A DNA stretch of 64,000 nt, taken from positions 41,422 through 105,421 of the forward strand of contig JBCBGM010000003.1 of assembly GCA_038526735.1 (NCBI GenBank), written 5' to 3'. The stretch is from Rubricella sp038526735 (GTDB taxonomy: Bacteria > Pseudomonadota > Alphaproteobacteria > Rhodobacterales > Rhodobacteraceae). The notes beneath the pieces are model-generated. The model was not told where the DNA came from. It saw nothing but the letters and a program-made list of their open reading frames with translations, and ran no database searches. Made by a program: the position numbers and the translations under genes. This document shows positions 27,457 to 37,198 of this stretch, in pieces (position 1 is the stretch's first letter; each line of letters starts with the position of its first letter).

Positions 27457-29205
27457 ATGGCCCAGCAATTTGAAGGTTTCACGCGCGAGCAGCAGGAATA
27501 TCTTGCTGGCATCATCATGCGCCTCGATCTCCACAAGGCGTTCGCGCCCAAAGGGGGCGGCACCGCAGCACCCGAGCCTGAAACCGTTTACGGGGTGTTG
27601 GTCGAGGACCTCTGCAAAGAAGAGCAGGCAAAACACGCCTCCCACCCGCTCGATATCTGGCGGCGCCTGGAGGAGTGGACCGCGCAAGACAAGATCGCCG
27701 AGGGGCTTGATCAGTTCATGCTGCGCCACCTTGGTTTTTTCAACGTAGAGCCGAATTCTCAGGGCTACATGATGCGCCTGCGTGCGCCTGCGTGTGTGCT
27801 GACCGCCGAGCAGATGGACGTGCTGGCCGACTGCGCCGAGGAGTTTGCGGGGGGCTATTCCCATGTCACCACGCGCGGGTCGCTGCAATTGCGCGAGATC
27901 CGCCCCAAATTCGTGATAAACATGATCGAGCGGATGGAAACGGTGAACCTCACCGCCCAAGGCACCGGAGCCGACAGTGCGCGCAACCTCACCGTCACGC
28001 CCAGCGCGGGCTTCGACGTTGACGAGTTGATCGACATGACCCCGCAGGCCAAGCGCCTTTCCACCCGCATTCTGCGCACACGAGAGCTTCAGGGCATCCC
28101 GCGCAAGTTCAACATCTCGTTCGACAACGCAGGCCGTCTATCATGCGTGAGTGATACCAACGACATCGCCTTTCTCGCGACGATCATTGAAGAGAATGAC
28201 GCAGGCGTCGAACCCGGTCTTTGGTGCCGCATCGCCCTTGGCGGCATCACCGGTCACAAGGATTTTGCCGCCGACACCGGCCTCATGTGCCGCCCCGAAG
28301 AGACCGTGGATGTCGCCGAGGCGATGCTGCGTGTCTTCGTCGAGCATGGCGACCGCACGAACCGCAAAAAGGCGCGGCTGAAGTACCTGCTCGAGAAAGA
28401 GGGCGTCGCATGGTTCCTGGAGCGCTCGCAAGAGAAACTCGATAGCTTCGGCTCTGGCGTCCAGCTCACCCAACTAGACCGTACGTTTGACCGCCCACGC
28501 ACACCGATTGATCGACAGGGCCACATCGGCGTGCATGCACAAAAGCAAGAAGGGCTCAATTACATCGGTGTGGCGCTGGAGCTGGGTCGGTTGTCGCCCG
28601 AGCAAATGCGGACCCTCGCCCGCGTTGCGCGCGAATACGGCGCCGGGGACATTCGCCTCACGGTCTGGCAAAACCCAATCATCCACCACATCCCCGACGA
28701 TAAAGTCATGGCCGCCTGCCTGGAGATTGAGGCGTCGGGCATGCACACCCGCGCCTCTGCATTTGCGGCAGGGGCTGTGGCGTGCACCGGTAAGTGGGGC
28801 TGCAAGATGGCCGCGGCTTACACCAAAGAGGATGCGCTCAACTTGGTGCGCACGCTTGAGGCGGAATACACCCTCGACAAGCCGATCAACATCCACCTGA
28901 CCGGCTGCGCCAACTCCTGTGCGCAGCATTACATCGGTGACATTGGCCTGATGGGCGCCGCTGCCCCCGGTGGTGGTGAGGGCTACAACATTGTCATCGG
29001 CGGTGGCTCTGACCTCGACCAAGGGCTTGCGCGCCCGCTCTGCGGGCCCGTCGCTTCGGCCGACATTCAACCCATCATCTCCCATGTCATCGGCAGCTAT
29101 CTGGCGCGCCGCGACGTGGATGAGACCTTTTTGCAGTTTGTCCGCCGTCTGAGTGACGACGAACTGCTCACTCTGCTTCCCGATGACCGCCAGGTTGCAG
29201 CCTGA
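27457..29205 (+). CDS. nirA: NirA-family assimilatory nitrite/sulfite reductase (sirohaem, 4Fe-4S)
   Basis: A 582-residue protein (ATG at 27457; a TTG at 27448 is less likely). It has the duplicated ferredoxin-like and sirohaem domains of the nitrite/sulfite reductase family. The cluster cysteines are in VACTGKWGCKMA and TGCANSCAQHYIGDIGLMG; the latter wording is typical of NirA nitrite reductases. HVTTRGSLQLREI is the first substrate/cofactor loop. The next gene, 16 bp downstream, encodes a diflavin reductase, so electrons likely come from NADPH rather than ferredoxin. Nitrite is favoured as substrate, but sulfite is not excluded. nasT-nasS near the window end hints at nitrate assimilation elsewhere in the region. 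Confidence 0.85.
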   Translation: MAQQFEGFTREQQEYLAGIIMRLDLHKAFAPKGGGTAAPEPETVYGVLVEDLCKEEQAKHASHPLDIWRRLEEWTAQDKIAEGLDQFMLRHLGFFNVEPNSQGYMMRLRAPACVLTAEQMDVLADCAEEFAGGYSHVTTRGSLQLREIRPKFVINMIERMETVNLTAQGTGADSARNLTVTPSAGFDVDELIDMTPQAKRLSTRILRTRELQGIPRKFNISFDNAGRLSCVSDTNDIAFLATIIEENDAGVEPGLWCRIALGGITGHKDFAADTGLMCRPEETVDVAEAMLRVFVEHGDRTNRKKARLKYLLEKEGVAWFLERSQEKLDSFGSGVQLTQLDRTFDRPRTPIDRQGHIGVHAQKQEGLNYIGVALELGRLSPEQMRTLARVAREYGAGDIRLTVWQNPIIHHIPDDKVMAACLEIEASGMHTRASAFAAGAVACTGKWGCKMAAAYTKEDALNLVRTLEAEYTLDKPINIHLTGCANSCAQHYIGDIGLMGAAAPGGGEGYNIVIGGGSDLDQGLARPLCGPVASADIQPIISHVIGSYLARRDVDETFLQFVRRLSDDELLTLLPDDRQVAA

Positions 29206-29221
29206 GGATTAGGAGACTGAC

Positions 29222-30976
29222 ATGAATGCCCAAACACCGATGATCGCCCAAACCATCGAAGCCGCCATCGCCGCCCCCTCTCCGCAGGTTGAGCTTATTC
29301 CAGAGGATGCGCCGTTTGACCCCGCACAGCGCCAGTGGCTGAACGGCCTGTTGACCGGCCTCTCGGCGGTTGCAGCCTCCGCCGCACAAAGTGCCGCCGG
29401 TGAAGCACCCTTGACAGAGATGAAGGTGCTCTACGGCTCTCAATCGGGCAATTGCGAGGTGCTGTCGAAAGACCTCAAGAAATTCGCGGCAACCCAAGGG
29501 TTTGGGGCAGACATCTCTGCGCTAGATGACGTGACACCCGCTGATCTGGTCGGGATGGAGCATCTCACCATCGTCGTCTCCACCTTCGGCGAAGGGGAGC
29601 CGCCGGACAATGCCGCGAAATTCTACGCCGCGCTGATGGCCGACGATTGCCCGGCGCTGCCCGCATCGCTGCATTTCTCCGTCTGCGGTCTGGGGGACAC
29701 GAGCTACGCCGATTTCAACAAATGCGCGACCGACATCGACGCGCGCCTGGCAGAACTTGGCGCAACACGGGTCGCAGAGCTCGTCAAATGCGATGTGGAT
29801 TTCGACGACGACTACGCGGCGTGGAAGACCTCAGTGTTCGAGTCCGACGCCTTCGCCTCCGCCGCCAGCAGCGCCAGCGGCCCCGCAATCATCGACGCAG
29901 AGCCTGTGGCGGCCTTCGACAAAAACCGCCCGTTCATGGCCTCTCTCATCACCGCCGAAAAGCTCAGCGGCGAGGGATCCGCAAAATGTGTGAATCATAT
30001 CGAGCTGTCGCTGGCAGGCGGTGGCACGGACCTTGAATACTCCGCCGGCGACGCGCTTGGCCTTTGGCCGACCAACTGCCCCGACGACGTGGCCGCATTG
30101 CTGAAAGCCGCCGGGCTCACCGGCAAGGAAACCGTCACGCTGAAGTCTGGCGACGCGCGGCTCAGCTCTGCGCTCGCAACCCAGCTCGACCTTGTCACTG
30201 TGACGCCCAAAACACTAGAGGCGCTCGGCCTCGAAACCGCCCCCGAGGGCGCGCAGGTCTATGATCTGATCGCCGCCACGGATGGTGTTGACGCGCAAAC
30301 CCTCGCCTCCGCTCTGCGCCCGTTGCAACCGCGGCTCTACTCGATCTCCTCCAGCCCGAAGGCGCATCCGGGCGAGGTGCATCTGACCGTGGGCGAGGTG
30401 CGCTACAGCCTCAACGAAAGGGATTGTAAGGGCGTTGCCTCTTGCTATCTCGGCGAGCGCTTGACCGCCGGGTCGATGGTCGGCGTCTATGTGCAAAAGT
30501 CGAGCCATTTTCACCCGCCTGCCGACGACACGACACCGCTGATCATGATCGGCCCCGGCACCGGCATCGCCCCGTTCCGTGCCTTCCTCGAAGAGCGCCA
30601 AGCGCGCGGAGCCACCGGCAAAAACTGGCTCTTTTTCGGCGACCATCATGAGGCGTCTGACTATCTCTACCGCGATGAGATTGAGGCTTACGCCGAGAGT
30701 GGCCTGCTGACGGAGTTGTCGCTTGCATGGTCCCGCGATGGTGCGGACAAGGTCTACGTTCAGACCTTGATGGAGGCACGCAAGGACGAGGTCTTTGCCT
30801 GGCTTGAAGAGGGCGGCGCGGTCTATGTCTGTGGGGATGCCTCGCGCATGGCCGCTGATGTGGAGAAAGCACTCCTGAACATCATCGCCCATGGGCTCGG
30901 GGCCGGAGAGGCCGAAGCGCTTTCCTATCTTGAGAAAATGTCCGCTGAGCACCGCTACCAGCGGGACGTCTACTAA
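29222..30976 (+). CDS. Diflavin reductase, sulfite reductase alpha (CysJ)-like
   Basis: A 584-residue protein with an N-terminal flavodoxin domain (LYGSQSGNCEVLSKDLKKF, about residues 60-205), an FAD-binding connecting domain (RLYSISSSPKAHPGEVHLTV, about 365-385) and an NADPH-binding domain (IGPGTGIAPFRAFLEERQ). It ends with YQRDVY, the usual CysJ-type C terminus. The first 60 residues are a low-complexity linker of the kind seen before flavodoxin domains. It should move electrons from NADPH through FAD and FMN to the NirA-type reductase encoded just upstream. GGAGA lies a few bases before the ATG. Confidence 0.9.
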   Translation: MNAQTPMIAQTIEAAIAAPSPQVELIPEDAPFDPAQRQWLNGLLTGLSAVAASAAQSAAGEAPLTEMKVLYGSQSGNCEVLSKDLKKFAATQGFGADISALDDVTPADLVGMEHLTIVVSTFGEGEPPDNAAKFYAALMADDCPALPASLHFSVCGLGDTSYADFNKCATDIDARLAELGATRVAELVKCDVDFDDDYAAWKTSVFESDAFASAASSASGPAIIDAEPVAAFDKNRPFMASLITAEKLSGEGSAKCVNHIELSLAGGGTDLEYSAGDALGLWPTNCPDDVAALLKAAGLTGKETVTLKSGDARLSSALATQLDLVTVTPKTLEALGLETAPEGAQVYDLIAATDGVDAQTLASALRPLQPRLYSISSSPKAHPGEVHLTVGEVRYSLNERDCKGVASCYLGERLTAGSMVGVYVQKSSHFHPPADDTTPLIMIGPGTGIAPFRAFLEERQARGATGKNWLFFGDHHEASDYLYRDEIEAYAESGLLTELSLAWSRDGADKVYVQTLMEARKDEVFAWLEEGGAVYVCGDASRMAADVEKALLNIIAHGLGAGEAEALSYLEKMSAEHRYQRDVY

Positions 30977-31048
30977 GCGCGCTTCCCTTCGCACGGGTTT
31001 GGGCTAGCTCGTTGGCAAGCCATTGCCCCGGCCTTGGAGCGTTCGCCA

Positions 31049-31648
31049 ATGAGATTTCCCATCCCCGTCATCGCGCGCAGCAACGCCCCCAGCGTTGCTG
31101 ACATAGACCCGATCGAGACCATCTCGATGGCGGAGTTTGGGCCGTATTTCTTGCTGGCAGATACTGAACTGCGGCTGCTCTCAGTCTTTGATGACCTGAA
31201 GTATGACCGTGCGGACGCAGACATGCTCTCTCCGGCGATGCGCAAACATGCGATTAAAAAGCTGGCCGAGTTGGGCTTTAAGCAAACGGCGGGCACCGTG
31301 CTCACCCATCGCGCGACGGGCTTGCGGTGCTTGATGCCGAAATACCATGTTCTTGGCGCCTCCCCCTTCGATATCGCGCGCTACACGCCGCGAAAGTCGG
31401 GAGATTTTTACCTGCTCACCCCCACCCAAACCGCGTGTCAGATCATTGATCAGTATTCGCACGATGCGGCCGTGCAGAAGATCAAGAAGCTCGTCGCCAC
31501 CCAGCCAATCAACCTCTTTCGATTGATGGATTATCTGGAGCGCAAGCCACAGCACTCGGATTTTCTGGAGGCAATTGGCCACCTCAAATACGTCCAACGG
31601 GTCGCCATAGAGGCCGACCCCCTCTGCCGCCGCCGCGCGTTGGGCTGA
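31049..31648 (+). CDS. Protein of unknown function
   Basis: A 199-residue protein that I do not recognise. The ATG at 31049 is preferred because GGAG stands about 9 bases upstream. Composition is normal for a soluble cytosolic protein; there is no signal peptide or membrane segment. A central block (MRKHAIKKLAELGFKQTAG and then VLTHRATGLRCLMPKYHVLG) is followed by a helical C-terminal half rich in Lys and Gln (AAVQKIKKLVATQP, FRLMDYLERKPQH). It stands 72 bp after the diflavin reductase and about 130 bp before the subtilase, all on the same strand. Coding is supported by frame length and ribosome binding site only. Confidence 0.55.
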   Translation: MRFPIPVIARSNAPSVADIDPIETISMAEFGPYFLLADTELRLLSVFDDLKYDRADADMLSPAMRKHAIKKLAELGFKQTAGTVLTHRATGLRCLMPKYHVLGASPFDIARYTPRKSGDFYLLTPTQTACQIIDQYSHDAAVQKIKKLVATQPINLFRLMDYLERKPQHSDFLEAIGHLKYVQRVAIEADPLCRRRALG

Positions 31649-31776
31649 GCTTAATAGTCCGAGGGGTTTCGGATGACGCTCAGCTCTGCCCCGTCAATCG
31701 GGCCGGCGGGCGTGCAGAGATCAACCGGCGTATCCACAAAGATTGAGGCAAGACCCCGTCTGTGCAATCTTTGCCC

Positions 31777-33048
31777 ATGCGCGGCAGCTTCCTCTTCATT
31801 GCACTCGGTCTGGCGCTGGCCACACCGGCACTTGCCGACCGCAATGCGCAGGCAGAGGTTCTCAAGAGCACTATAGAGGCGCTCTGCCCGCTCGATGATC
31901 TGACCAGTTTTGACGCGCAGCTTGCGATCCCGGGCAGTTGGTTGGTGTCCGAAACCCGCCTGCCGAACCCTCAGGATCCATTCCGCATCACCGTCACTCT
32001 CGCGCTGGCCTTCGGTGATGAGCTCACCATCGAACGGCGCCAGTTTCGCGGGCGGTTGCGCCAGTTTGTGGTCTCCTACAGCACGGCAGAAGCGGAGGGC
32101 CTGCGCCCCGCGCTACAGGCCATCGCGGATGGGGCCTGCACCATCCAATCCGGCCGCGCGATGCGGTGGGAGGGGGAGGCCTTCCAGTATCTCGACCAGC
32201 TGGGCGGCGACCTAACAACCTTGCGCTGGACCGAAACCCTGCAAGCCCCCTGGCCTGAGGGGCAAGATAGTGGGGGCGTGCGGATTGCGGTGGTGGACTC
32301 TGGCCTCGCCTATGACCTGCCGATCTTTGCCAACAATCTCGCAAGAGACGCCGCTGGCACGCCGCTCGGCTATGACTTCTGGGATCTCGACCCTTGGCCC
32401 TATGACGGGGACGTCTCGCGCGGTGCGTTCCTGCCCATTCGCCATGGCACGGCCGTCGCCTCCGTCCTCGTGCGGGAGGCGCCGGACGCGATGCTCATCC
32501 CGTTCCGCTACCCCCGCCCTGACATGACGCGCATGGCGCAGATCTTGGAGCGTGCCTCTGCGGCCGGGGCAAAAATCCTCGCGATGCCGCTGGGGAGTAA
32601 TGCGATAGAGGATTGGAAGGCCTTTGCCGAGGCGCTCGCGGCGCATGACATTCTGGTCATCGTCTCGGCCGGGAATGACGGGCGCGATATTGATGAAAGC
32701 CCGATCTATCCGGCAGCGCTCGCGGCGGAAAACATCCTCACCGTCACATCCGCCGATGCCTTCGGCCAGCTCGCCGACGGATCGAATTGGGGCGGAGAGA
32801 GCGTCGATATCATGCTGCCCGCAGAGAACCTGCCGATCACTGATTTTCGCGGCGCGTCGGGGGTCGCCTCCGGCTCTAGCTACGCCGTACCCCGGCTGGC
32901 CGCCCTCGCTGCGAGGATCATGGAGCGCGACCCGACCCTCTCTGCCCGCGCGCTTAAGGCCGCTATCCTCGCCCGCGCAGCTCCCTCACCCTTTGAGCGC
33001 GCGGGCGTTGTTGCGGGTGGATGGATCCCCGACCCGCTCGCAGACTAG
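31777..33048 (+). CDS. Secreted subtilisin-family (S8) serine peptidase
   Basis: A 423-residue protein with a signal peptide (MRGSFLFIALGLALATPALA). The triad is complete: Asp174 in VVDSGLA, His223 in RHGTAVASV, and Ser368 in SGSSYAVP; Asn300 in SAGNDGR forms the oxyanion hole. Residues about 25-160 before the catalytic domain look like a propeptide or extra domain without a known match. The Ser loop reads GSSYA instead of the common GTSMA. It is convergent with the tandem trypsin-like protease gene, and their stops overlap in a CTAG palindrome. It acts in the periplasm or outside the cell; its substrate is unknown. Confidence 0.87.
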   Translation: MRGSFLFIALGLALATPALADRNAQAEVLKSTIEALCPLDDLTSFDAQLAIPGSWLVSETRLPNPQDPFRITVTLALAFGDELTIERRQFRGRLRQFVVSYSTAEAEGLRPALQAIADGACTIQSGRAMRWEGEAFQYLDQLGGDLTTLRWTETLQAPWPEGQDSGGVRIAVVDSGLAYDLPIFANNLARDAAGTPLGYDFWDLDPWPYDGDVSRGAFLPIRHGTAVASVLVREAPDAMLIPFRYPRPDMTRMAQILERASAAGAKILAMPLGSNAIEDWKAFAEALAAHDILVIVSAGNDGRDIDESPIYPAALAAENILTVTSADAFGQLADGSNWGGESVDIMLPAENLPITDFRGASGVASGSSYAVPRLAALAARIMERDPTLSARALKAAILARAAPSPFERAGVVAGGWIPDPLAD

Positions 33049-35090
33049 CGGCGTATCGGAGCGGGCGGGGCGTTGTCGATGAAGCGCCGCGCGGCCTCTG
33101 CCTGCCTCGGGTCAGCATTTAGCAGCAAGGTGTAGGCCTCCTCCGCAAGCGCAGGCGCGCCTCCCCACACGCCCGACTGAATGCCAAAGCGCAAGATTTG
33201 CGGGTCGTCCGGGTCAAGGCGCATCACATGGCCTGCGTGTACAGTCATCTCCTCAAACCGCCCCGCAAGCTGAAGCGATACCAGAAGCGAGACCCTCGCA
33301 TTTATCGAGTTGGGCACTTGCTCAGCCGCGAGGCCATGCAACCGGATCGCGCCTTCGAAATCTCCGGCTTGCGAGAGCACGCGGCCCGCCTCCAGCAGTT
33401 GACCGTGGTTCATGGCGGCCGCGCAGCTTTCGACCAACTCGTCGCGGTCGGAGATCTCGCGAGAACGGGGCGGAATACCCTCCAGCCGCAGCGCGCAATC
33501 GGTGAAGGAGACGCCGAGGTCGCGGGTTATGGTCACCGCAGACGGGCTGGATTGACCCTTCAAGAGCGCGACCACATCCGCCACAGGGATCGCCTCAAAC
33601 CGCCCATCCCCACCACCCACGGCGATGCCCACGAGCGTGCCGGTTTCATCGACCAGCGCACCGCCGCTGACGCCCGGCTGCATGCGGGCGGAGACGTGGA
33701 GCCTGCCGAGGTCAGAGGTTTCCGCAGGTGGCGCGATCAGGTCTCCGGGCTCAAACACCCGCACCTCTTGGCGAGCGACATCCGCGCCGATGGCATAGTA
33801 CCGCTCGGGCAACTTTTTCGCGCCGGTGAGCGAGGGCACCTCTGACGCTTCGGGCAAACCTACCACCTGCAAGATCGTCAGGTCTCCGAGATAATCCGAC
33901 GGGAGGACCTTTGCCTCGCGCTCGCCCTCAGGCGTCAGCACGAAGACGGAGGTCAGTTCCCCAACCATGTGACGGTTGGTGATCAGCAAGTCCGGGCCCA
34001 CACGCGTGGCGCTGCCGATGGGATCAAACCCTGAAACAGGGAACACGACCCGCCGCCTTGCGCAAACGGGCGCGGGATGCGGGCAATCGGGCTGCGCGGT
34101 TTGGCCGGTTTGTGGGGAAGCGGCGGTGCCTTGCGGCTGCGTGCGAGGGACCAACGGAAGCGACAGGCTTAACCGTTCGCCACCCCGCAAAAGCTCGACC
34201 TCCACTGCAGACGCCGCGCGCGGCTGCACGGCCAGTGCGGCGATCACATCGCGGGGGGACTGCGTGCGCCGCGTACCCACCGTGATGACCACGTCTCCGC
34301 TCTCAAACCCAGCAGACTGGGCCGGGCCACCGCGCGCCAGCTCCGCAATCACCGGAGCGGCAAGCGTCTCCCGCTCCGCACCCTGCGGCAGGCGGAGGCG
34401 CCAGCCGGGCGCCGGGTAGGCGACCTCTCCATCCACCACGAGCGCTTCCGCGACGCGCAGGAGCAGCTCGGTTGAGACAGCAAAATTGATCCCGATGTTG
34501 GCATCCGCATCCGAAGCGAAGATAGCCGACATCATGCCCACCAGACGCCCCTCACCATCCACGAGCGCACCGCCAGAAACACCCGGATTGGTCGCGGCAT
34601 CCGTCTGCACGAAATCCTCAACCGCGTTGAACCCCGCGTTCGTGACAGCCTTGGCAGAGACCACCCCGCAGGTGATCGAAAGGCCCAGGCCAAACGCGTT
34701 GCCAATCGCGCAGGCGCGGTCGGTGAGGTCTGGCTCAGGCGCGATCTCAAACGCAACAAGGTCAGTGTTTACTGACAGCAGCGCGATGTCGCTCGCCGCG
34801 TCATGGCCCACAAGCTCTGCAGGCAGGATACGGCCACCAGCAAGCCGCACATCAATCCTTTCGGCAGGCTCGATCACATGCCATGCGGTGGCGATCAAGC
34901 TAGGGCGGAGGACGACGCCGCTCCCCTCAGGCGCAGTACCAGGCCGTGCCCCTGCCCCGCCCTGCGGCTGGTTCGGCCACACCGGCAGCACCGACACGAC
35001 AGAGCGCAACGCATCGGCTGGGGAGGCAGCGGCGCTCGTCGCTGCCATCAGCACGGTACAGAGCGTGACGATCAAAAGGCTTCGGCGCAT
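33045..35090 (-). CDS. Periplasmic tandem trypsin-like protease with PDZ domain and TPR-like tail
   Basis: A 681-residue protein with a signal peptide (MRRSLLIVTLCTVLMAATSAA). It holds two trypsin-like (DegP-type) domains in one chain. Domain 1 has His71 (TAWHV), Asp101 (SDIALL) and Ser172 (NPGVSGGALV). A PDZ domain follows (about 235-312, with GGPAQSAGFESGDVV). Domain 2 has His374 (TNRHMV), Asp403 (GDLTIL) and Ser475 (QPGVSGGALV). Residues about 560-681 look like TPR repeats. Both triads seem intact, so both domains may cleave. A start at 35165 is rejected because it would precede the signal peptide. The gene converges on the subtilase gene. Confidence 0.85.
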   Translation of the reverse strand: MRRSLLIVTLCTVLMAATSAAASPADALRSVVSVLPVWPNQPQGGAGARPGTAPEGSGVVLRPSLIATAWHVIEPAERIDVRLAGGRILPAELVGHDAASDIALLSVNTDLVAFEIAPEPDLTDRACAIGNAFGLGLSITCGVVSAKAVTNAGFNAVEDFVQTDAATNPGVSGGALVDGEGRLVGMMSAIFASDADANIGINFAVSTELLLRVAEALVVDGEVAYPAPGWRLRLPQGAERETLAAPVIAELARGGPAQSAGFESGDVVITVGTRRTQSPRDVIAALAVQPRAASAVEVELLRGGERLSLSLPLVPRTQPQGTAASPQTGQTAQPDCPHPAPVCARRRVVFPVSGFDPIGSATRVGPDLLITNRHMVGELTSVFVLTPEGEREAKVLPSDYLGDLTILQVVGLPEASEVPSLTGAKKLPERYYAIGADVARQEVRVFEPGDLIAPPAETSDLGRLHVSARMQPGVSGGALVDETGTLVGIAVGGGDGRFEAIPVADVVALLKGQSSPSAVTITRDLGVSFTDCALRLEGIPPRSREISDRDELVESCAAAMNHGQLLEAGRVLSQAGDFEGAIRLHGLAAEQVPNSINARVSLLVSLQLAGRFEEMTVHAGHVMRLDPDDPQILRFGIQSGVWGGAPALAEEAYTLLLNADPRQAEAARRFIDNAPPAPIRR

Positions 35091-35252
35091 CGTGCATCCT
35101 CCCCGGTGAGAGCGTTTATGCCCCTTTTGCCGCTGGAGTGTTTCGTTTGAGGTGGGCCAAAGCAAGCCTGCAGGACGACGCGGTTGAAGCTGAGCGCTTG
35201 ACCTGAGACCCTACACGGGCGCAAGCCAACGATACTAAGGGGAGAATACAAC

Positions 35253-37172
35253 ATGCCGGACACACCCCAAGTCTTTGGCCCAGTCCTCGGTGAGATCGAC
35301 GAGTATCTCATTGGAGAGGGACGCCATGGGCGCCTGTGGGAGGTGCTCGGCGCGCATGTGATGGAGCATGAGGGCGCGCTCGGAACACATTTCGCTGTCT
35401 GGGCCCCCAACGCACGGGCGGTTTCGGTCGTGGGCGATTTCAACGGTTGGGACGGTGCGCAACATCCGATGAACGCCCGCGGTGCGACGGGTGTGTGGGA
35501 GGCGTTCATCCCCGATGTAAGCGAAGAGGCGCTCTACAAGTATCAGATCACTGCCGCGAGCGGAGAGGTTTTGCCACTCAAGGCCGATCCGCTGGGCTTT
35601 GGCGGTCAGCATGCGCCAGAGACCGCGAGCGTGGTGCGCGACATCTCGGGCTACGGCTGGGGCGATGGCGATTGGATGATTGGGCGGTGGAAGCGTCATG
35701 CCGTCTCTGCCCCGATCTCGATCTACGAAGTGCATCTGGGGTCTTGGCGGCGGCGTCATGCCGAGAACGGGCGCAGCCTCTCCTACATCGAGTTGGCCGA
35801 CGAGCTGATCGCCTATGTGCAGGACATTGGCTTCACTCATATCGAGCTGTTGCCGATCACCGAGCATCCGTTTGACGGCTCTTGGGGCTATCAGCCAATC
35901 GGCCTTTACGCCCCCACAATCCGCCATGGCAAACCACATGAGTTTCGCGATCTGGTGGATGCCGCGCACCGGTCAGGCATCGGTGTTATCCTCGATTGGG
36001 TGCCCGCGCATTTCCCGTCTGATGCGCATGGTCTGGGGCAATTCGACGGCACATCTCTCTATGAGCACTCCGACCCAAAAGAAGGCTTCCACAAGGACTG
36101 GAACACGCTGATCTACAACTTCGGGCGGACGGAGGTGATGAACTACCTCGTCGCCAACGCCCGGTTCTGGATGCAGGAATACCACCTCGACGGCCTGCGC
36201 GTGGATGCCGTCGCCTCGATGCTCTACCGCGACTACTCCCGCGATGACGGTGAGTGGATCCCGAACAAAGACGGCGGGCGGGAGAACTATGAGGCGATTG
36301 CGCTGCTGCAGGCGATGAACACTGCTGTTTATGGCGACGATGGCGGCGTGATGACGGTGGCGGAGGAGAGCACGTCGTTCCCAGGCGTCTCGCTGCCGGT
36401 GTCATCTGGAGGCTTGGGGTTTGGCTACAAGTGGAACATGGGCTGGATGAACGACTGCCTCGACTACATCCAGAAAGACCCGATCTACCGCCAGTATCAC
36501 CACAACCAGATGACCTTCGGGCTGGTCTATGCATTCTCCGAGAATTTCGTCCTGCCAATCAGCCACGACGAGGTGGTGCACGGCAAAGGGTCGATGCTCG
36601 GCAAGATGCCAGGGGATGCCTGGCAGCAATTCGCTAACCTGCGGGCGTTCTACGGCTTCATGTGGGGGCACCCGGGCAAGAAGCTCTTGTTCATGGGGCA
36701 GGAGTGGGGCCAGCGGGCGGAGTGGAACCACGCGGCAGAGCTTGACTGGGCGGCTTTGGACGATCCGGCGCATGCTGGCGTGCAGCGGTTGGTCAAAGAC
36801 CTCAACGCGCTCTACCGCGCGACCCCGGCGCTTTATGAGCGCGACACCGAGGGCAGCGGGTTTGAGTGGTTGATCTCGGACGGTGCCGCCGACAACGTCT
36901 TTGCCTGGCTGCGGAAGGGCGAGGGTGATACGCCCTCGTTGGCGGTGATCTGCAACTTCGCCCCGGTCGCGCGGGAGGGGTACGTCGTGCCTCTGCCCAA
37001 GGCGGGGGTGTGGCGAGAGGTATTGAACACCGACGCCGAGGTCTATGGCGGCAGCGGCATGGGGAACCTCGGGGCGGTGGAGACTGAGGCGGTGCCACTG
37101 CATGGACGCCCCGCTTCTGCAAAGGTAACGCTGCCGCCGCTGGGGACGGTGTTCTTGGTGGCGGAGGGGTAA
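35253..37172 (+). CDS. glgB: 1,4-alpha-glucan branching enzyme
   Basis: A 639-residue GH13 enzyme that adds alpha-1,6 branches to glycogen. An N-terminal CBM48 domain (FAVWAPNARAVSVVGDFNGW) is followed by the catalytic barrel: DWVPAHFP, Asp318 in GLRVDAVASMLY, Glu371/372 in VAEEST, and LPISHDEVVHGKGS. It is about 90 residues shorter than forms with an extra N-terminal module. No glgA, glgC, glgP or glgX gene is adjacent, so it is separate from a glg operon in this window. A GGGGAGAA ribosome binding site lies about 8 bases before the ATG. Confidence 0.95.
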   Translation: MPDTPQVFGPVLGEIDEYLIGEGRHGRLWEVLGAHVMEHEGALGTHFAVWAPNARAVSVVGDFNGWDGAQHPMNARGATGVWEAFIPDVSEEALYKYQITAASGEVLPLKADPLGFGGQHAPETASVVRDISGYGWGDGDWMIGRWKRHAVSAPISIYEVHLGSWRRRHAENGRSLSYIELADELIAYVQDIGFTHIELLPITEHPFDGSWGYQPIGLYAPTIRHGKPHEFRDLVDAAHRSGIGVILDWVPAHFPSDAHGLGQFDGTSLYEHSDPKEGFHKDWNTLIYNFGRTEVMNYLVANARFWMQEYHLDGLRVDAVASMLYRDYSRDDGEWIPNKDGGRENYEAIALLQAMNTAVYGDDGGVMTVAEESTSFPGVSLPVSSGGLGFGYKWNMGWMNDCLDYIQKDPIYRQYHHNQMTFGLVYAFSENFVLPISHDEVVHGKGSMLGKMPGDAWQQFANLRAFYGFMWGHPGKKLLFMGQEWGQRAEWNHAAELDWAALDDPAHAGVQRLVKDLNALYRATPALYERDTEGSGFEWLISDGAADNVFAWLRKGEGDTPSLAVICNFAPVAREGYVVPLPKAGVWREVLNTDAEVYGGSGMGNLGAVETEAVPLHGRPASAKVTLPPLGTVFLVAEG

Positions 37173-37198
37173 GCCTCGCCCATGAATGCAAAGTCTCG

